64,000 nucleotides of DNA from Desulfomicrobium sp. UBA5193 (GTDB taxonomy: Bacteria > Desulfobacterota > Desulfovibrionia > Desulfovibrionales > Desulfomicrobiaceae): assembly GCA_002412965.1 (NCBI GenBank), contig DHWB01000012.1:17697-81696 (forward strand). The letters run 5' to 3'. This document shows positions 18,501-27,061 of this stretch, in pieces. The notes beneath the pieces were generated by a model, which worked only from the letters and a program-made list of their open reading frames with translations, did not search any database and was not told the DNA's origin. The translations under genes and the position numbers were made by a program. Positions within the stretch are counted from its first letter, which is position 1; the number at the start of each line of letters is the position of its first letter.

Positions 18501-19390
18501 GAACCGGGTTTGTCTCCGTGGACTACAATTTCGATTTCTTCGTCGACATGATGTATTACGGCACGGTGGTTACACCGAACAGTGGCGCAATGACGGGCGG
18601 AGTGCACAGGCTGAAGATCGAGGCCGAGCCGGACCCCAGCAAATGGGAACGAAAAGAAATGACCAATACCGGCGGACCACTGACGGGTGCTCCCAATGTC
18701 GGATTCAAGGACAAAAGCGTCTGGGTATATTTCGGAAGCGGAAAATTCTGGGACGTCTCTGACAAGACGGACCTTCGAACTCAATGGATGTACGGCATTC
18801 AGGAACCGAAACAAACGAATAGCAACGCGTACAACTTCAGCCAAATTCCAGCTGGAAATTTGCTTGATGTAACCAAAATGATCGTCAAAAATGATGGATT
18901 GGGGACATTAGAGTGTTCTGACGGGTCTAACTGCCTCCCGACAGATGTAACAACCGTGGAAGAACTGGCCGATTATATCAGGGATAGCAACAGCATAGAT
19001 GGCTGGAAGCGAGCCATGCCCAACACAGGGGAGCGCGTAGTCGGCCAGCCCACACTTTTCGGAGGCTTGACCAACTTTACGACCTTCACGCCATCAAATG
19101 ATTACTGCACCGCGGAAGGATCGAGCAAACTCTATGCGCTTTACTACCTGACGGGGACGGCATGGAAAGAAAACGTCTTCGGTGATGGCGGGGGGGATTA
19201 CGTTCCGTTTATTGTTGACCTTGGCCAGGGCATGGGTGTCTCACCCAGCTTGCACCTGGGAAGCGAAGAAGGTGTGCGCGCCTTTGTCCAGACCAGCACG
19301 GGCACAATTGTTGAAATACATCAGCCAAACTTGCCGATTCCAAATGTCAAATCCGGACCCGGCGGATGGCATACCCTTGAACTGAATTGA
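15545..19390 (+). CDS. pilY1: PilY1-like pilus tip adhesin, cluster 2, intact VWA metal site
   Basis: 1281-aa exported protein with AGGAGG before the ATG and a signal peptide ending about residue 23. The VWA domain keeps a full MIDAS: DSSGS at residues 58-62, the TPLAET threonine, and the ITDGES aspartate. Asp-rich calcium-loop candidates follow (DDDNLPDADEYDSNNDTVPD; WKDDNDGKVETGE). The C-terminal beta-propeller contains FGANDGMLHAVNSGF, matching the cluster 1 protein at the same place. Last gene of the second cluster; a strong hairpin follows. Probably the tip adhesin and calcium-responsive component of a second minor-pilin set. Confidence 0.92.
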   Translation: MRRFTFIAIGFVLFFSLSVSIMAAPKPPQVEVFNCNNYSLTPPFLADAVAPSTTLIVDSSGSMNEHAYQEIEIGWRYSSDSSNRRAYTGFNSTYEYYGFFDSRSYYAYNSTGNKFYPSASGEWNGNFMNWVSMHRTDVVRKVLTGGPYSNSTSTYTVSNTDESNHRGKYHVFDASSAVTDLNNESKHVVPAGYREKLGFVQVSGDDFLYIYAVTSVDTAQSPDRWNIGAFKNQFTLSIHSEKKYGVLDRFGYRMRLSLFRYDDDGSNNNGGKILNYMTSDPTQISDIINDINTLAMDSWTPLAETFYTVTGYVQQIGNQNNEGPRYETDSYAAGTTTDPFYFQDLNKKIHCTQQNVILITDGESTQDKNVPSKFKTTASDVGGNDNATYDSDGSGYLDNIAYWAHTNDLRTDLNGTQSINLYTIFAFGSGSQLLQDAAKWGGFNDKDDDNLPDADEYDSNNDTVPDNYFEAASGADLENSLITAFSSILNRVSSGSAASVVSTSRKGEGLLYQAVFWPQRVDSNGKEISWAGDVYSYWLDDEGIMHEDNGATPLALDSSDSKVTIWYDDTQTLKRSRACSGGTVVGGECVNGTAKELTSVQHVWTAASWLNQVGLNATVQRSSYASAVGADKSRRFIMTWKDDNDGKVETGEVVPFTSANINYAYCNSTVVNWVRGLDMTGYRSRQLLVDTNYDGTGDTTVTWRLGDIINSSPTVVAAPAENYDLYWDDASYTDFYRKYRNRRIMVYFGANDGMLHAVNSGFYSQTDSAYYKHQYTNGTYDNSQGFDLGTEMWAYVPYNLHPHLPCLTDPKYQHQYYVDLKPRVFDAQVFATDVDHPNGWGTIMVTGFNFGGDGQQDLGRNSSYFGSSFFIFDITNPEKAPELLGEFTFDGNYTLGYALNQPTVVAVKDNSNVKHWYMLFGTGPLTAAGSSTQKAQVIVIPMKAMIDQVTNKAKSTFPLRLADDKTKPTMTSMGVLSLSDSNSAMGTGFVSVDYNFDFFVDMMYYGTVVTPNSGAMTGGVHRLKIEAEPDPSKWERKEMTNTGGPLTGAPNVGFKDKSVWVYFGSGKFWDVSDKTDLRTQWMYGIQEPKQTNSNAYNFSQIPAGNLLDVTKMIVKNDGLGTLECSDGSNCLPTDVTTVEELADYIRDSNSIDGWKRAMPNTGERVVGQPTLFGGLTNFTTFTPSNDYCTAEGSSKLYALYYLTGTAWKENVFGDGGGDYVPFIVDLGQGMGVSPSLHLGSEEGVRAFVQTSTGTIVEIHQPNLPIPNVKSGPGGWHTLELN

Positions 19391-19407
19391 TAAAAAACAC
19401 TTATGTC

Positions 19408-19440
19408 AACAGGCCGACATCATCCTGATGTCGGCCTGTT
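19408..19440 (+). terminator. Terminator of pilus cluster 2
   Basis: Perfect 15-bp stem (AACAGGCCGACATCA) with a 3-nt loop; the T-tail is short (GTTTAT). Confidence 0.8.
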
Positions 19441-19510
19441 TATGTCTGCCCTCACATCGTCTCTTGATATCGATTTGACTTTGAACGGCCCCATCCCTAT
19501 CAAAGCCCCC

Positions 19511-19963
19511 ATGTTTCCCAAATCTCTCGACCGCCTCACACCCCGCGCCTATCCGCGCACACGATTACTGACCGCGGCCGTTGTGTGGTCTGCGGTGGGT
19601 TTTTTTCTGGCGGGCAAGGGGATTTGGCTTTCAGGGGATGCGCCTTGGACGCAAATCATTATCGCGATTTTAGCGGGGCTGGGGCTGGGGCTCGTCAAAA
19701 GTCGCTTCATCTTTGACAAAGTCGCCAAAAAAATAATCGCCCATATCGGGCGCAAGCCTTCCCGTACGTGCCTGGGCGGGCTTTTTTCGGTCAGAAACTG
19801 GGTGTTGATCGTGGTCATGGCCCTGTTCGGGCGCACCCTTGGCGCGTTGCCGCTGGACTCGGCCCTGAAGACCGGAATCTATGTCATGGTCGGCAGCGGG
19901 CTGGGCTACTCCAGCCGGTTATTGTGGAACGCCTGGAAAAAATCACCTTTCGCGATGCTGTAG
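19511..19963 (+). CDS. Hypothetical membrane protein
   Basis: About 150 aa from the ATG at 19511. Earlier starts at 19403 and 19442 fall inside the preceding terminator hairpin. There are about four hydrophobic segments (WSAVGFFLAGKGIWL, IIIAILAGLGLGLV, NWVLIVVMALFG, TGIYVMVGSGLGY) joined by basic loops. No family recognised. The ribosome site is poor. The 3' end overlaps the convergent PHP phosphatase gene by 21 bp. Confidence 0.6.
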   Translation: MFPKSLDRLTPRAYPRTRLLTAAVVWSAVGFFLAGKGIWLSGDAPWTQIIIAILAGLGLGLVKSRFIFDKVAKKIIAHIGRKPSRTCLGGLFSVRNWVLIVVMALFGRTLGALPLDSALKTGIYVMVGSGLGYSSRLLWNAWKKSPFAML

Positions 19964-20794
19964 CCACTGCGCGCTCAATACATCCGGCACTTTCATCCCC
20001 CTCAGGGCAAGCAACTCCTCCACCAGCTCCAATCCAAAACCCACATCTGCAACTCCATGAGCATCGTCTCCGTAGGCGACAGCTATGCCCATCCTCGCCG
20101 CCGCGTCCAGGATTGGCGCGCAGACATAGGGTTCAGTCTGGCCCTTCAAAAGTGCACGGGCGTTGATGTCCAGTATCGCACCTGCGCCCCTGATCCATTC
20201 CAGATTACGCAGTACGCGCTCCCAGACCTCCGGTGTGGCCAGCGTTTGCAGATAGTTCGGATCATGGAGACGGATGAGGTCGAAATGTCCGACCACTTCC
20301 GGCCTTGTCGCCTGCAGCATTGCGAACTGCGCATCAAAGTAGGCCGCGTAAAGTTGAACCCGGCCGCCGCACAAGGCTGCAGCCTTGGCATAGGACTCCC
20401 CGGAAAAATCAAAGCAGACGCCCTGCACGTGATGGACCGAGCCGACAACGTAATCAAGCGAGTGGTATTTGCGCAGCTCCGCCACCCATTTTTCGCAGCC
20501 CGGATACCACTCGCCTTCCATCCCCACCAGAATCCGCATCCGATCCTTATACTCACGCGCTAGCTGCCTCGCCTCGGCGACATAGAGGGCGAACCTTGCC
20601 TCCATCCAGCCTGCGCTGCGACCCAAAGCGACTTCGTCGGGATAAAGGCCGGAATCATCGGGTGGCGGCATGTGCTCGGTCAAGCCGACGCACTGAAATC
20701 CAGCGCGGTGGTAGGCCTCGACTATTTCCGCCAATGTGTCTCTGGCGTGATCGCAGTACTGGCCGCTGTGCCCGCCGTGCAAGCTGATCCGCAT
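19943..20794 (-). CDS. Histidinol-phosphatase (PHP family)
   Basis: 283-aa PHP-domain phosphoesterase related to HisJ/HisK histidinol-phosphatase, the penultimate histidine biosynthesis step. Metal-binding signatures: HGGHSGQYCDHA at the N-terminus, GLTEHMP, GMEGEWYPG, the GSVHHVQG segment, GHFDLIRL and AYGDDAHG near the end. Start at 20794 shares one base with the upstream gene's stop (TGATG) and has GAGGAGGG upstream. Substrate could also be another sugar or amino-alcohol phosphate; no his genes are adjacent. Confidence 0.85.
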   Translation of the reverse strand: MRISLHGGHSGQYCDHARDTLAEIVEAYHRAGFQCVGLTEHMPPPDDSGLYPDEVALGRSAGWMEARFALYVAEARQLAREYKDRMRILVGMEGEWYPGCEKWVAELRKYHSLDYVVGSVHHVQGVCFDFSGESYAKAAALCGGRVQLYAAYFDAQFAMLQATRPEVVGHFDLIRLHDPNYLQTLATPEVWERVLRNLEWIRGAGAILDINARALLKGQTEPYVCAPILDAAARMGIAVAYGDDAHGVADVGFGLELVEELLALRGMKVPDVLSAQWLQHRER

Positions 20795-22188
20795 CAGAAC
20801 GCCCTCCTCATTGCAGCGCATACATCATCCACCGTTTTGGGGATGGACACGCTCAGCACTTCAACTCCCGTCTCCGTGACAAGAACATTATCTTCCACGC
20901 GGATGCCTCCGAATTCCCGATAGGAATCCAGCGCGTCATAGTTGATGAATTGCGCCAGCCGGCCTTCCTTGCGCCACAGGTCGATGAGAGCGGGGATGAA
21001 ATATATGCCCGGCTCGACGGTCATCACAAAGCCTGGTTGCAGGCGACGGCCCATGCGCAGCCCGGACAGGCCGAACTGGGTGCTGCGCCGAAAGTTATCG
21101 TCATAGCCGACAAAATCCTCGCCCAAGCTTTCCATGTCGTGAGGATCAAGACCGAGCATATGCCCCAGGCCATGCGGAAAAAAGAGGGCATGGGCTCCGG
21201 CCGCCACAGCCTCGGCAGGGTCTCCGCGCATGAGCCCCACATCGGTCAGCCCTCTGGCCACGGTCATGGCCGCCGCCATGTGACATTCCACAAAGGGCAC
21301 ACCGGGAGCCATGCACGCAGTCCCCTCGGCCAACGCGCCGAGGACAATTTCATAGATTTGCTTCTGCCGCGCCGAAAATTTTCCGCCCACCGGCACTGTG
21401 CGGGTAATGTCCGATACGTAGCCCAAAGGTGAGCACACACCGGAATCGACCAACAGCAGATCGCCGTCGCGCAGGATCTGGTCGCGGGTGTGATTGTGCA
21501 GCACCTCCCCGCGCCGCGACAGGATCATGGGGAAGGCCTCTCGACTGCCACGCGCTAGAATCAACCCCTGCAGGCGACCGTAAAGCTCAATCTCCGCCGC
21601 ACCGGGAGCACAGACGGCCATAAGCTCGGCGTACATCTCTGCCGAGAGGGCTAGCGCGTGACGGATTTCGCCCACCTCCTCATCACTCTTGACGCTGCGA
21701 AGCGCCACCACGGCTCGGATAAGCGTATACGAAGCCCCGGCCTCGACAGTTTCCGGCGCAGCACCCAGCAATCGGCACAGACGCAGCACCCCGTCTCCCT
21801 GATAGGACGGCAGGTAATGCACCGCCCGGCCTTGCCTTTGCGCTTCATGACAGGCATCCGCCAGCTCCGCCATGGTCCAGGTGCTCTCAAGCCCCGCCCT
21901 GGCAGCCAATTCCTGAAGCGACGGCGCCGCACCGCTCCAGATGGTATGTTCCAGCCCCAGGCTTGGGCCGCAAAGCATTTCCTTCCCGCTCTCACAGTCG
22001 AGCCACAGGCAATGCGCTGGCTCGTTCAATCCGACGAAATAGAGAAAAGAGCCATCCTGACGAAAGGGAAAGGCGTTGGCCTGATAATTCATGCCAACAA
22101 AATCGTTGCCCGGCAAAAGGATGCAGCCGGTCTTGACCGACTCCATCAGCGCCCGGCGACGGGCTGCATACAAGCTCGCTTCAAACAT
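20794..22188 (-). CDS. Xaa-Pro aminopeptidase (M24B, PepP type)
   Basis: 464-aa metalloaminopeptidase removing N-terminal residues before proline. An AMP_N-type N-terminal domain (residues about 1-140) precedes a pita-bread M24 domain with the metal ligands in LLLVDSGV, SDITRTVPV, FPHGLGHMLGLDPHD, TVEPGIYF and GIRVEDNVLV. Cytoplasmic. Translationally coupled to the PHP phosphatase downstream. A palindromic repeat element (22213-22349) occupies its upstream region. Confidence 0.93.
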   Translation of the reverse strand: MFEASLYAARRRALMESVKTGCILLPGNDFVGMNYQANAFPFRQDGSFLYFVGLNEPAHCLWLDCESGKEMLCGPSLGLEHTIWSGAAPSLQELAARAGLESTWTMAELADACHEAQRQGRAVHYLPSYQGDGVLRLCRLLGAAPETVEAGASYTLIRAVVALRSVKSDEEVGEIRHALALSAEMYAELMAVCAPGAAEIELYGRLQGLILARGSREAFPMILSRRGEVLHNHTRDQILRDGDLLLVDSGVCSPLGYVSDITRTVPVGGKFSARQKQIYEIVLGALAEGTACMAPGVPFVECHMAAAMTVARGLTDVGLMRGDPAEAVAAGAHALFFPHGLGHMLGLDPHDMESLGEDFVGYDDNFRRSTQFGLSGLRMGRRLQPGFVMTVEPGIYFIPALIDLWRKEGRLAQFINYDALDSYREFGGIRVEDNVLVTETGVEVLSVSIPKTVDDVCAAMRRAF

Positions 22189-22212
22189 CCAAACCCCTGG
22201 TCGTGCCTAACT

Positions 22213-22349
22213 GGCTGTTGAAAAATGGTGAGATGCGAGGGACAAAGAAAATCCAGGGCTGAAGCGTACGTGTGCCCTCAAGGGTATTCAGACAGGTGAG
22301 GGTCTGGATTTTCTGCAGTGCCGACGCAGATGACCATTTTTCAACAGCC
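22213..22349. repeat. MITE-like palindromic repeat, copy A
   Basis: Terminal inverted repeats of 16 bp, perfect (GGCTGTTGAAAAATGG at 22213 against its complement ending at 22349), with a second nested inverted pair AGAAAATCCAG / CTGGATTTTCT (22246-22256, 22304-22314). Related copies lie at 24381-24502 and 36708-36850. No coding capacity. Confidence 0.85.
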
Positions 22350-22352
22350 TGC

Positions 22353-23609
22353 TCAGTTAGTCCAAATTTCAAGCCGGTTCCGGCCGTTGTTTTTTGCCAT
22401 GTAAAGTGCCTCATCCGCATTCTTGAGCATGGCCGCAAGATCCAAATGCGTGGACACGCAAAGGCCGATGCTGATCGAAAAGGAACACCGAACTCCGCCG
22501 CACGTAAAATCCGTGGCCGCGACCTCCCGACGAAACTCTTCCAGCAATACAGCCGCGTCGGCGGCATCGTCATCAAGGAGGAGGCAGAACTCCTCCCCGC
22601 CAAGGCGGGCGGCGATGCCACGGTGAGCAAAATGCCGTCGCAATTGTTTGCCCAGGTCCCTCAGCACGACATCACCCGTCTCGTGACCGTACTGGTCGTT
22701 TATTTTCTTGAAATGATCGATATCGAGCATGGCCAGGCAGACCGCATCGCCCCGCTTCTGTTTCTTGCGAATGCGGGACGGCGCTTGCGCAAACAGGTAG
22801 CGGCGGTTGAACAAGCCTGTCAGAAAATCCTTTTCGGAGTAGTCCTTGATAGTCTGAATGTATTCCAGCAGGTCCATGTTCTGGGAGACCCGGCAGTAAA
22901 ATTCTTCGCTCGAAAAGGGCTTGGTCAGAAAATCGTTGGCCCCGCTTTTGAGGAAACGGGCCGACAGAGATTCCAGCTCATGGCTGGAGATGCCGATAAT
23001 GGCCATCTCCTCCTTGGGATGGCGTGCACGCACGGCACGAACGAAACGTATCCCGTCCATTTCTGGCATTTCGTAATCCGTGATGATGAGCCGGATGTCC
23101 GGATTGGCGTTCAAGACCTGCAGCCCCTCGCGACCATTACACGCCTCGAAAACCTGAAAACGGTGAACACGCAGGAGCCCTGCGACCATGGTCCGGACCA
23201 TCTCCGAGTCCTCGACCACCAGCACCTTGACCTCACGGTTCAGGATCACGCGCCGCGCCTGGCGCACGGCATAGCGCAGGCTCTCGCCGCCTTCCTTGAG
23301 CACGTAATCGACGATATTTTTGGACCACAGGCGCTTGCGCGTCTGGTCCGTGCAATCCCCGGCAAAGACAATGACCGGAATCCCCTTTTCAAGCACAAGA
23401 TCGACCACCTCGGCCTGGGGCGCATCGGGCAGGTTGAGATCGAGCATGGCCACAGCGAACTCATGCTGGTCAAGCAAGGCGCGGGTCTCTTCCAGGGAGC
23501 CGGCGGAAATGATGCGACCCGCGACGGCCTCCTCCAAACTTTGGACCAGGACCTGCAAAAACATCTTGCTGTCGTCAACAACGAGCACGTTCGGCATAGG
23601 GTAAGGCAT
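22353..23609 (-). CDS. Response regulator diguanylate cyclase (REC-REC-GGDEF)
   Basis: 418-aa PleD-like protein making cyclic di-GMP. First receiver about 6-120 (DDSK, aspartate in AMLDLNLPD), second receiver about 128-245 (VEDSEMV, IITDYEMPEMDG, lysine in FLTKPF), then a GGDEF domain with DPLTG-equivalent KDFLTGLFNRRYLF and active site RLGGEEF. The product-inhibition I-site is not conserved: the RxxD position reads RGIA. Start at 23609 has AAGGAG 4 nt upstream. Activated presumably by phosphorylation of the second receiver. Confidence 0.93.
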   Translation of the reverse strand: MPYPMPNVLVVDDSKMFLQVLVQSLEEAVAGRIISAGSLEETRALLDQHEFAVAMLDLNLPDAPQAEVVDLVLEKGIPVIVFAGDCTDQTRKRLWSKNIVDYVLKEGGESLRYAVRQARRVILNREVKVLVVEDSEMVRTMVAGLLRVHRFQVFEACNGREGLQVLNANPDIRLIITDYEMPEMDGIRFVRAVRARHPKEEMAIIGISSHELESLSARFLKSGANDFLTKPFSSEEFYCRVSQNMDLLEYIQTIKDYSEKDFLTGLFNRRYLFAQAPSRIRKKQKRGDAVCLAMLDIDHFKKINDQYGHETGDVVLRDLGKQLRRHFAHRGIAARLGGEEFCLLLDDDAADAAVLLEEFRREVAATDFTCGGVRCSFSISIGLCVSTHLDLAAMLKNADEALYMAKNNGRNRLEIWTN

Positions 23610-23712
23610 GGCACTCCTTGCGTTGTCCAGGACAGGTGATTATTCAAAACGATGTACCGGGATGCTCCCGAAACAGCAAGAATCACCCCAACCTTTTGAC
23701 TGCGGAGACATG

Positions 23713-24351
23713 ATGCATTGGGTTCTTCTGGCCAACGGCCCCCTTGAACTTTCGCCCAAAGTCCGCGCCATGGTCTCCTCAGCCGAACGCCTGATCGGCG
23801 TCGACGGAGGCAGCAGGCATCTTGAATCCCTGGGGGTGCTGCCACATCTGGCCGTAGGCGACATGGACTCCATCCCCGAGCAACTGCTCGCGCACTACAA
23901 AGGCGAGGGGGTCGAAATGCACCTCCATCCCCCCAAGAAAGACGCCACGGACCTGGAATTGGCCTTGGAGCTGGCCTTGGAACGGGGCGCTTCACGCATC
24001 TCCATTCTGGGCGCGACCGGAGGCAGACTGGACCACACCCTGGGCAACCTCTTCCTGCTGGCCCGCTGCCTGCCGAGCGGGATTCCTGCCTGCGTCATGG
24101 ATCAGGATCAATGCATCCATTTGACGGACCAGGCCTTGACCCTGACAGGAACCATCGGCGACACCCTGTCCCTTCTCCCCGCCACCCCGCAGGTCAGCGG
24201 AGTTAGCCTGACAGGGCTTGAATACCCGCTTCAGGATGCGACCCTGACCTTCGGCACCAGCTGGGGCATGAGCAACGTCTTTGTCGAGCCCCAGGCCACA
24301 GTGACCGTGCGCAGCGGACGAATGTTCGTGTTTCATCTGTTCAGTTCGTGA
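23713..24351 (+). CDS. thiN: Thiamine pyrophosphokinase
   Basis: 212-aa enzyme converting thiamine plus ATP to thiamine pyrophosphate. Recognisable by the VDGGSRHL segment, the GDMDS motif with following lysine-rich PPKKDATDLELAL, and GATGGRLDHTLGN. GGAG at 23704-23707 favours the second of two adjacent ATGs (23710, 23713). The gene is monocistronic, divergent from the upstream cyclase and convergent with proB, with a repeat element in the convergent gap. No TPP riboswitch upstream. Confidence 0.92.
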   Translation: MHWVLLANGPLELSPKVRAMVSSAERLIGVDGGSRHLESLGVLPHLAVGDMDSIPEQLLAHYKGEGVEMHLHPPKKDATDLELALELALERGASRISILGATGGRLDHTLGNLFLLARCLPSGIPACVMDQDQCIHLTDQALTLTGTIGDTLSLLPATPQVSGVSLTGLEYPLQDATLTFGTSWGMSNVFVEPQATVTVRSGRMFVFHLFSS

Positions 24352-24380
24352 TAACTAAATCTGAAAACACAGGATGGGAA

Positions 24381-24502
24381 GGCTGTTCAAAAATGGTGAT
24401 ATGCGAGAAACAAAGAAAATCCAGACCCGAAGCGTATTTTGCATACGTGAGGGTCTGGATTTTCTACAGTGACGACGCAACTCGCCGTTTTGGGGCCGCC
24501 GG
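24381..24502. repeat. MITE-like palindromic repeat, copy B
   Basis: Left end GGCTGTTCAAAAATGG matches copy A with one difference. The nested inverted pair (AAAGAAAATCCAGACCC / GGGTCTGGATTTTCT) is nearly perfect. The centre is about 20 bp shorter than in copies A and C and the right terminal repeat is degenerate. Lies between convergent thiN and proB. Confidence 0.8.
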
Positions 24503-25657
24503 CTAAAGGGAGCTGTCGAGCACCATGTTATCGCGGTGCACGACTTCCTGATGCGGGCACGGTCCCAGCACCTTCTCGATCTCGGGGCTGCTCAAGCCCT
24601 GGATCTTGCGCAGCTCGGAGGCCTTGAAATTGGTGAGGCCGACGCCCACGGTTTCACCGTCAAGACGCGCGATCTTGACCAACGCCCCCATGCCAAAATT
24701 TCCATCCACATCGGCGATGCCCGCAGCCAGGAGGCTCTTGCCCTTGACCGTCAGGGCGCGCGCGGCCCCGTCATCGACCACAATTGTGCCCGCCGGGTCC
24801 AAGTGGTAGGCCAGCCAGAACTTGCGTCCCGAGAGCATTTTTTGCGTCGGCGCGATCCAAGTGCCGAGGTCATCCAAATTGAAGACCCTCTCCAGAACAT
24901 GTTTCTGCCGACCCGAGACAATAAGCGTCGGCACGCCGATACTCGCGGCGCGACGGGCGGCCATGAGCTTGCTGAGCATCCCGCCGGTTCCGGCCCCGGT
25001 CTTGCCCCGGCACATGGACTGCAAATTGAGATCGGAAATATTTTCGATGCAGGGCACAAAGCGGGCGGCGGAATTTTCCAGCGGATTGTCGTCGAAGACG
25101 CCATCGGCGGAGGTCAGGTTGATGATCACATCGCCCCCGACCAGGTTGGCGACCATGGACGAGAGGGCGTCGTTGTCGCCGAATTTGAGCTCCTGCACGG
25201 CCACCGTGTCATTTTCGTTGACGATGGGGATGACCTTCCAGTCCAGCAGACGGCACATGGTGTTACGGGCGTTCAGAAAACGCTCCCGGCTGCGCAGGTC
25301 GTCCTTGGTCAAGAGGACTTGCGCCGTGATCTTCTCATAATGCGCAAAAGCCTCGTCATAGCTGTGCATAAGCCGGCTCTGGCCCACGGCCGAGGCAGCC
25401 TGCTTGTGCACCATGCAGCCGGCGGCCTTGTCCGCACCGAGCACGCAACGCCCTGCGGCCACGGCCCCGGATGTCACGAGCACGATCTCAAGGCCCCGGT
25501 CATGCAGGCCCGCGATCTGATCAGCCAAGCGATTGACCACGCGCGGGTCAAGCCCTTTTTCCGTGGTCAACACGGCGCTGCCAATCTTGATGATGACCCG
25601 TTTGGCCTTCTCCAGAATCCGGCGGCGCTGTTCGCGCCAATCAGTCGATAGTTCCAT
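24503..25657 (-). CDS. proB: Glutamate 5-kinase (with PUA domain)
   Basis: First step of proline synthesis: glutamate plus ATP to glutamyl-5-phosphate. 384 aa from the ATG at 25657, which lies within the end of obg (17-bp overlap). Amino-acid-kinase domain with IIKIGSAVL, LVTSGAVAAG, IPIVNENDTV, FGDNDALSSMVA and the GTGGMLSKLMAA segment; C-terminal PUA domain about residues 290-384. proA is not adjacent in this window. Confidence 0.95.
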   Translation of the reverse strand: MELSTDWREQRRRILEKAKRVIIKIGSAVLTTEKGLDPRVVNRLADQIAGLHDRGLEIVLVTSGAVAAGRCVLGADKAAGCMVHKQAASAVGQSRLMHSYDEAFAHYEKITAQVLLTKDDLRSRERFLNARNTMCRLLDWKVIPIVNENDTVAVQELKFGDNDALSSMVANLVGGDVIINLTSADGVFDDNPLENSAARFVPCIENISDLNLQSMCRGKTGAGTGGMLSKLMAARRAASIGVPTLIVSGRQKHVLERVFNLDDLGTWIAPTQKMLSGRKFWLAYHLDPAGTIVVDDGAARALTVKGKSLLAAGIADVDGNFGMGALVKIARLDGETVGVGLTNFKASELRKIQGLSSPEIEKVLGPCPHQEVVHRDNMVLDSSL

Positions 25658-26678
25658 GTTCGGTTTCGTCCTTGACGGTCTGCAGATGCAGATTCCACAT
25701 GGCATCCAGCACCACGTCCACTCCGGTTTCGTCCAACGCCGACATGAAGTACACCTTGAGCCCAAGCCGGTCAAAGGCGGCTCGGACCTCGGCCAGACGT
25801 TCCTCGTCAGCCAGATCGATCTTGTTGATCACACGAATCTGAGGCTTCTCGCCCAGCGCCGGATCGAACTTGCGCAGTTCGTCGTCAAGGATATGGAACC
25901 CGGACAGGGGATCTTCCACGTTCACATCCTCGATACTCAGGATATGAACCAGAAAGCGGGACCGCTCCACGTGACGCAGAAAGGTGTGCCCCAGGCCCTG
26001 CCCCATATGGGCGCCTTCGATGAGGCCGGGAATGTCCGCCACGACCAGCTTGCGCTCATGCTCGTCGATGACCACGCCCAGGTTGGGCGCCAGCGTGGTG
26101 AACGGGTAGGCCGCGATTTTCGGCCGAGCTGCGGAGATGCGCGAAATGAGGGTGGACTTGCCCGCGTTGGGCAACCCCAGGAGGCCTACATCGGCAAAGA
26201 CTTTAAGTTCGAGGCGGATGTATTTTTCCACGCCCGGCTCTCCGGGCTGCGCGAAACGGGGCACCTGCATGACGGAAGACTTGAAATGGGTATTGCCCTT
26301 GCCTCCGCGCCCGCCTTCGGCCACGACGATCTCCTGGCCGTCTTCGATGAAGTCGGCGATCAGCTGCTCCTTACCGTCAACTTCCTCGAAAACCTGGGTG
26401 CCCACGGGCACCTCGACGATCTTGTCCTCGCCGGCGCGACCATAACAAAGCCGTCCGCCACCGGGACGCCCGCTTTCGGCTTCCTGGAAGGAAGCGTGAC
26501 GATAATCGTAAAGGGTCAACAGGTTGTTGTTGGCTCGCATGATCACGTCGCCGCCCTTGCCCCCGTCCCCTCCGTCGGGACCACCCCGAGGCACGTATTT
26601 TTCCCGGCGGAACGAAACACTGCCCTGACCACCGCTTCCGGAACGGATGATGATCTTGGCTTCATCTACAAATCTCAT
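25641..26678 (-). CDS. obg: Obg/CgtA GTPase
   Basis: 345-aa ribosome-associated GTPase. Glycine-rich Obg fold (residues 1-158, start MRFVDEAKIII), then the G domain with GLPNAGKST (G1), PFTTLAPNLG (G2), DIPGLIEGA (G3) and NKIDLAD (G4). Start set at 26678 by the family N-terminus. It follows rplU-rpmA in the usual order but a strong terminator sits between rpmA and obg, so it may have its own promoter or rely on read-through. Confidence 0.97.
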   Translation of the reverse strand: MRFVDEAKIIIRSGSGGQGSVSFRREKYVPRGGPDGGDGGKGGDVIMRANNNLLTLYDYRHASFQEAESGRPGGGRLCYGRAGEDKIVEVPVGTQVFEEVDGKEQLIADFIEDGQEIVVAEGGRGGKGNTHFKSSVMQVPRFAQPGEPGVEKYIRLELKVFADVGLLGLPNAGKSTLISRISAARPKIAAYPFTTLAPNLGVVIDEHERKLVVADIPGLIEGAHMGQGLGHTFLRHVERSRFLVHILSIEDVNVEDPLSGFHILDDELRKFDPALGEKPQIRVINKIDLADEERLAEVRAAFDRLGLKVYFMSALDETGVDVVLDAMWNLHLQTVKDETEHGTID

Positions 26679-26716
26679 GTTCTCTCCAGGTCCGGCGCTG
26701 TGTGCCGCCGAACAGC

Positions 26717-26754
26717 AAAAAAAGCCGCCCAAGAGCACTCTCTTGAAGCGGCTT
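26717..26754 (-). terminator. Terminator between rpmA and obg
   Basis: On the minus strand: stem AAGCCGC-TTCAAGAG / CTCTTG-GCGGCTT followed by seven T. It lies between rpmA stop (26780) and obg start (26678). Confidence 0.88.
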
Positions 26755-26779
26755 GAAAAAGGCTTGCGAAGGGCAACGC

Positions 26780-27046
26780 CTAGACGGCAGGAACGATATT
26801 GACCCTGGTCTTGACCTTGTTCTTGCGGGTATACTTTTCAAACTTCACGACTCCGTCGATCAGAGCGAAAAGAGTAAAATCCTTACCCACGCCAACGTTG
26901 ACACCGGGGTGAACCTTGGTGCCATGCTGGCGCACAAGGATGTTTCCAGCCAAAACCGTCTGGCCGCCGAACTTTTTCACGCCAAGCCGTTGACCGGCGC
27001 TGTCGCGTCCGTTGCGTGAACTACCACCTGCTTTTTTATGAGCCAT
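26780..27046 (-). CDS. rpmA: 50S ribosomal protein L27
   Basis: 88 aa, complete L27 with MAHKKAGGSSRNGRDS N-terminus and the GNILVRQHGTKVHPG core. No N-terminal extension of the Firmicutes type. 15 bp after rplU. Confidence 0.98.
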   Translation of the reverse strand: MAHKKAGGSSRNGRDSAGQRLGVKKFGGQTVLAGNILVRQHGTKVHPGVNVGVGKDFTLFALIDGVVKFEKYTRKNKVKTRVNIVPAV

Positions 27047-27061
27047 TATTTCCTCCCGACA

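Noticed and set aside
19403..19510. N-terminal extension of the hypothetical membrane protein
   Set aside because: It lies inside the terminator hairpin of the pilus cluster and has no ribosome site.
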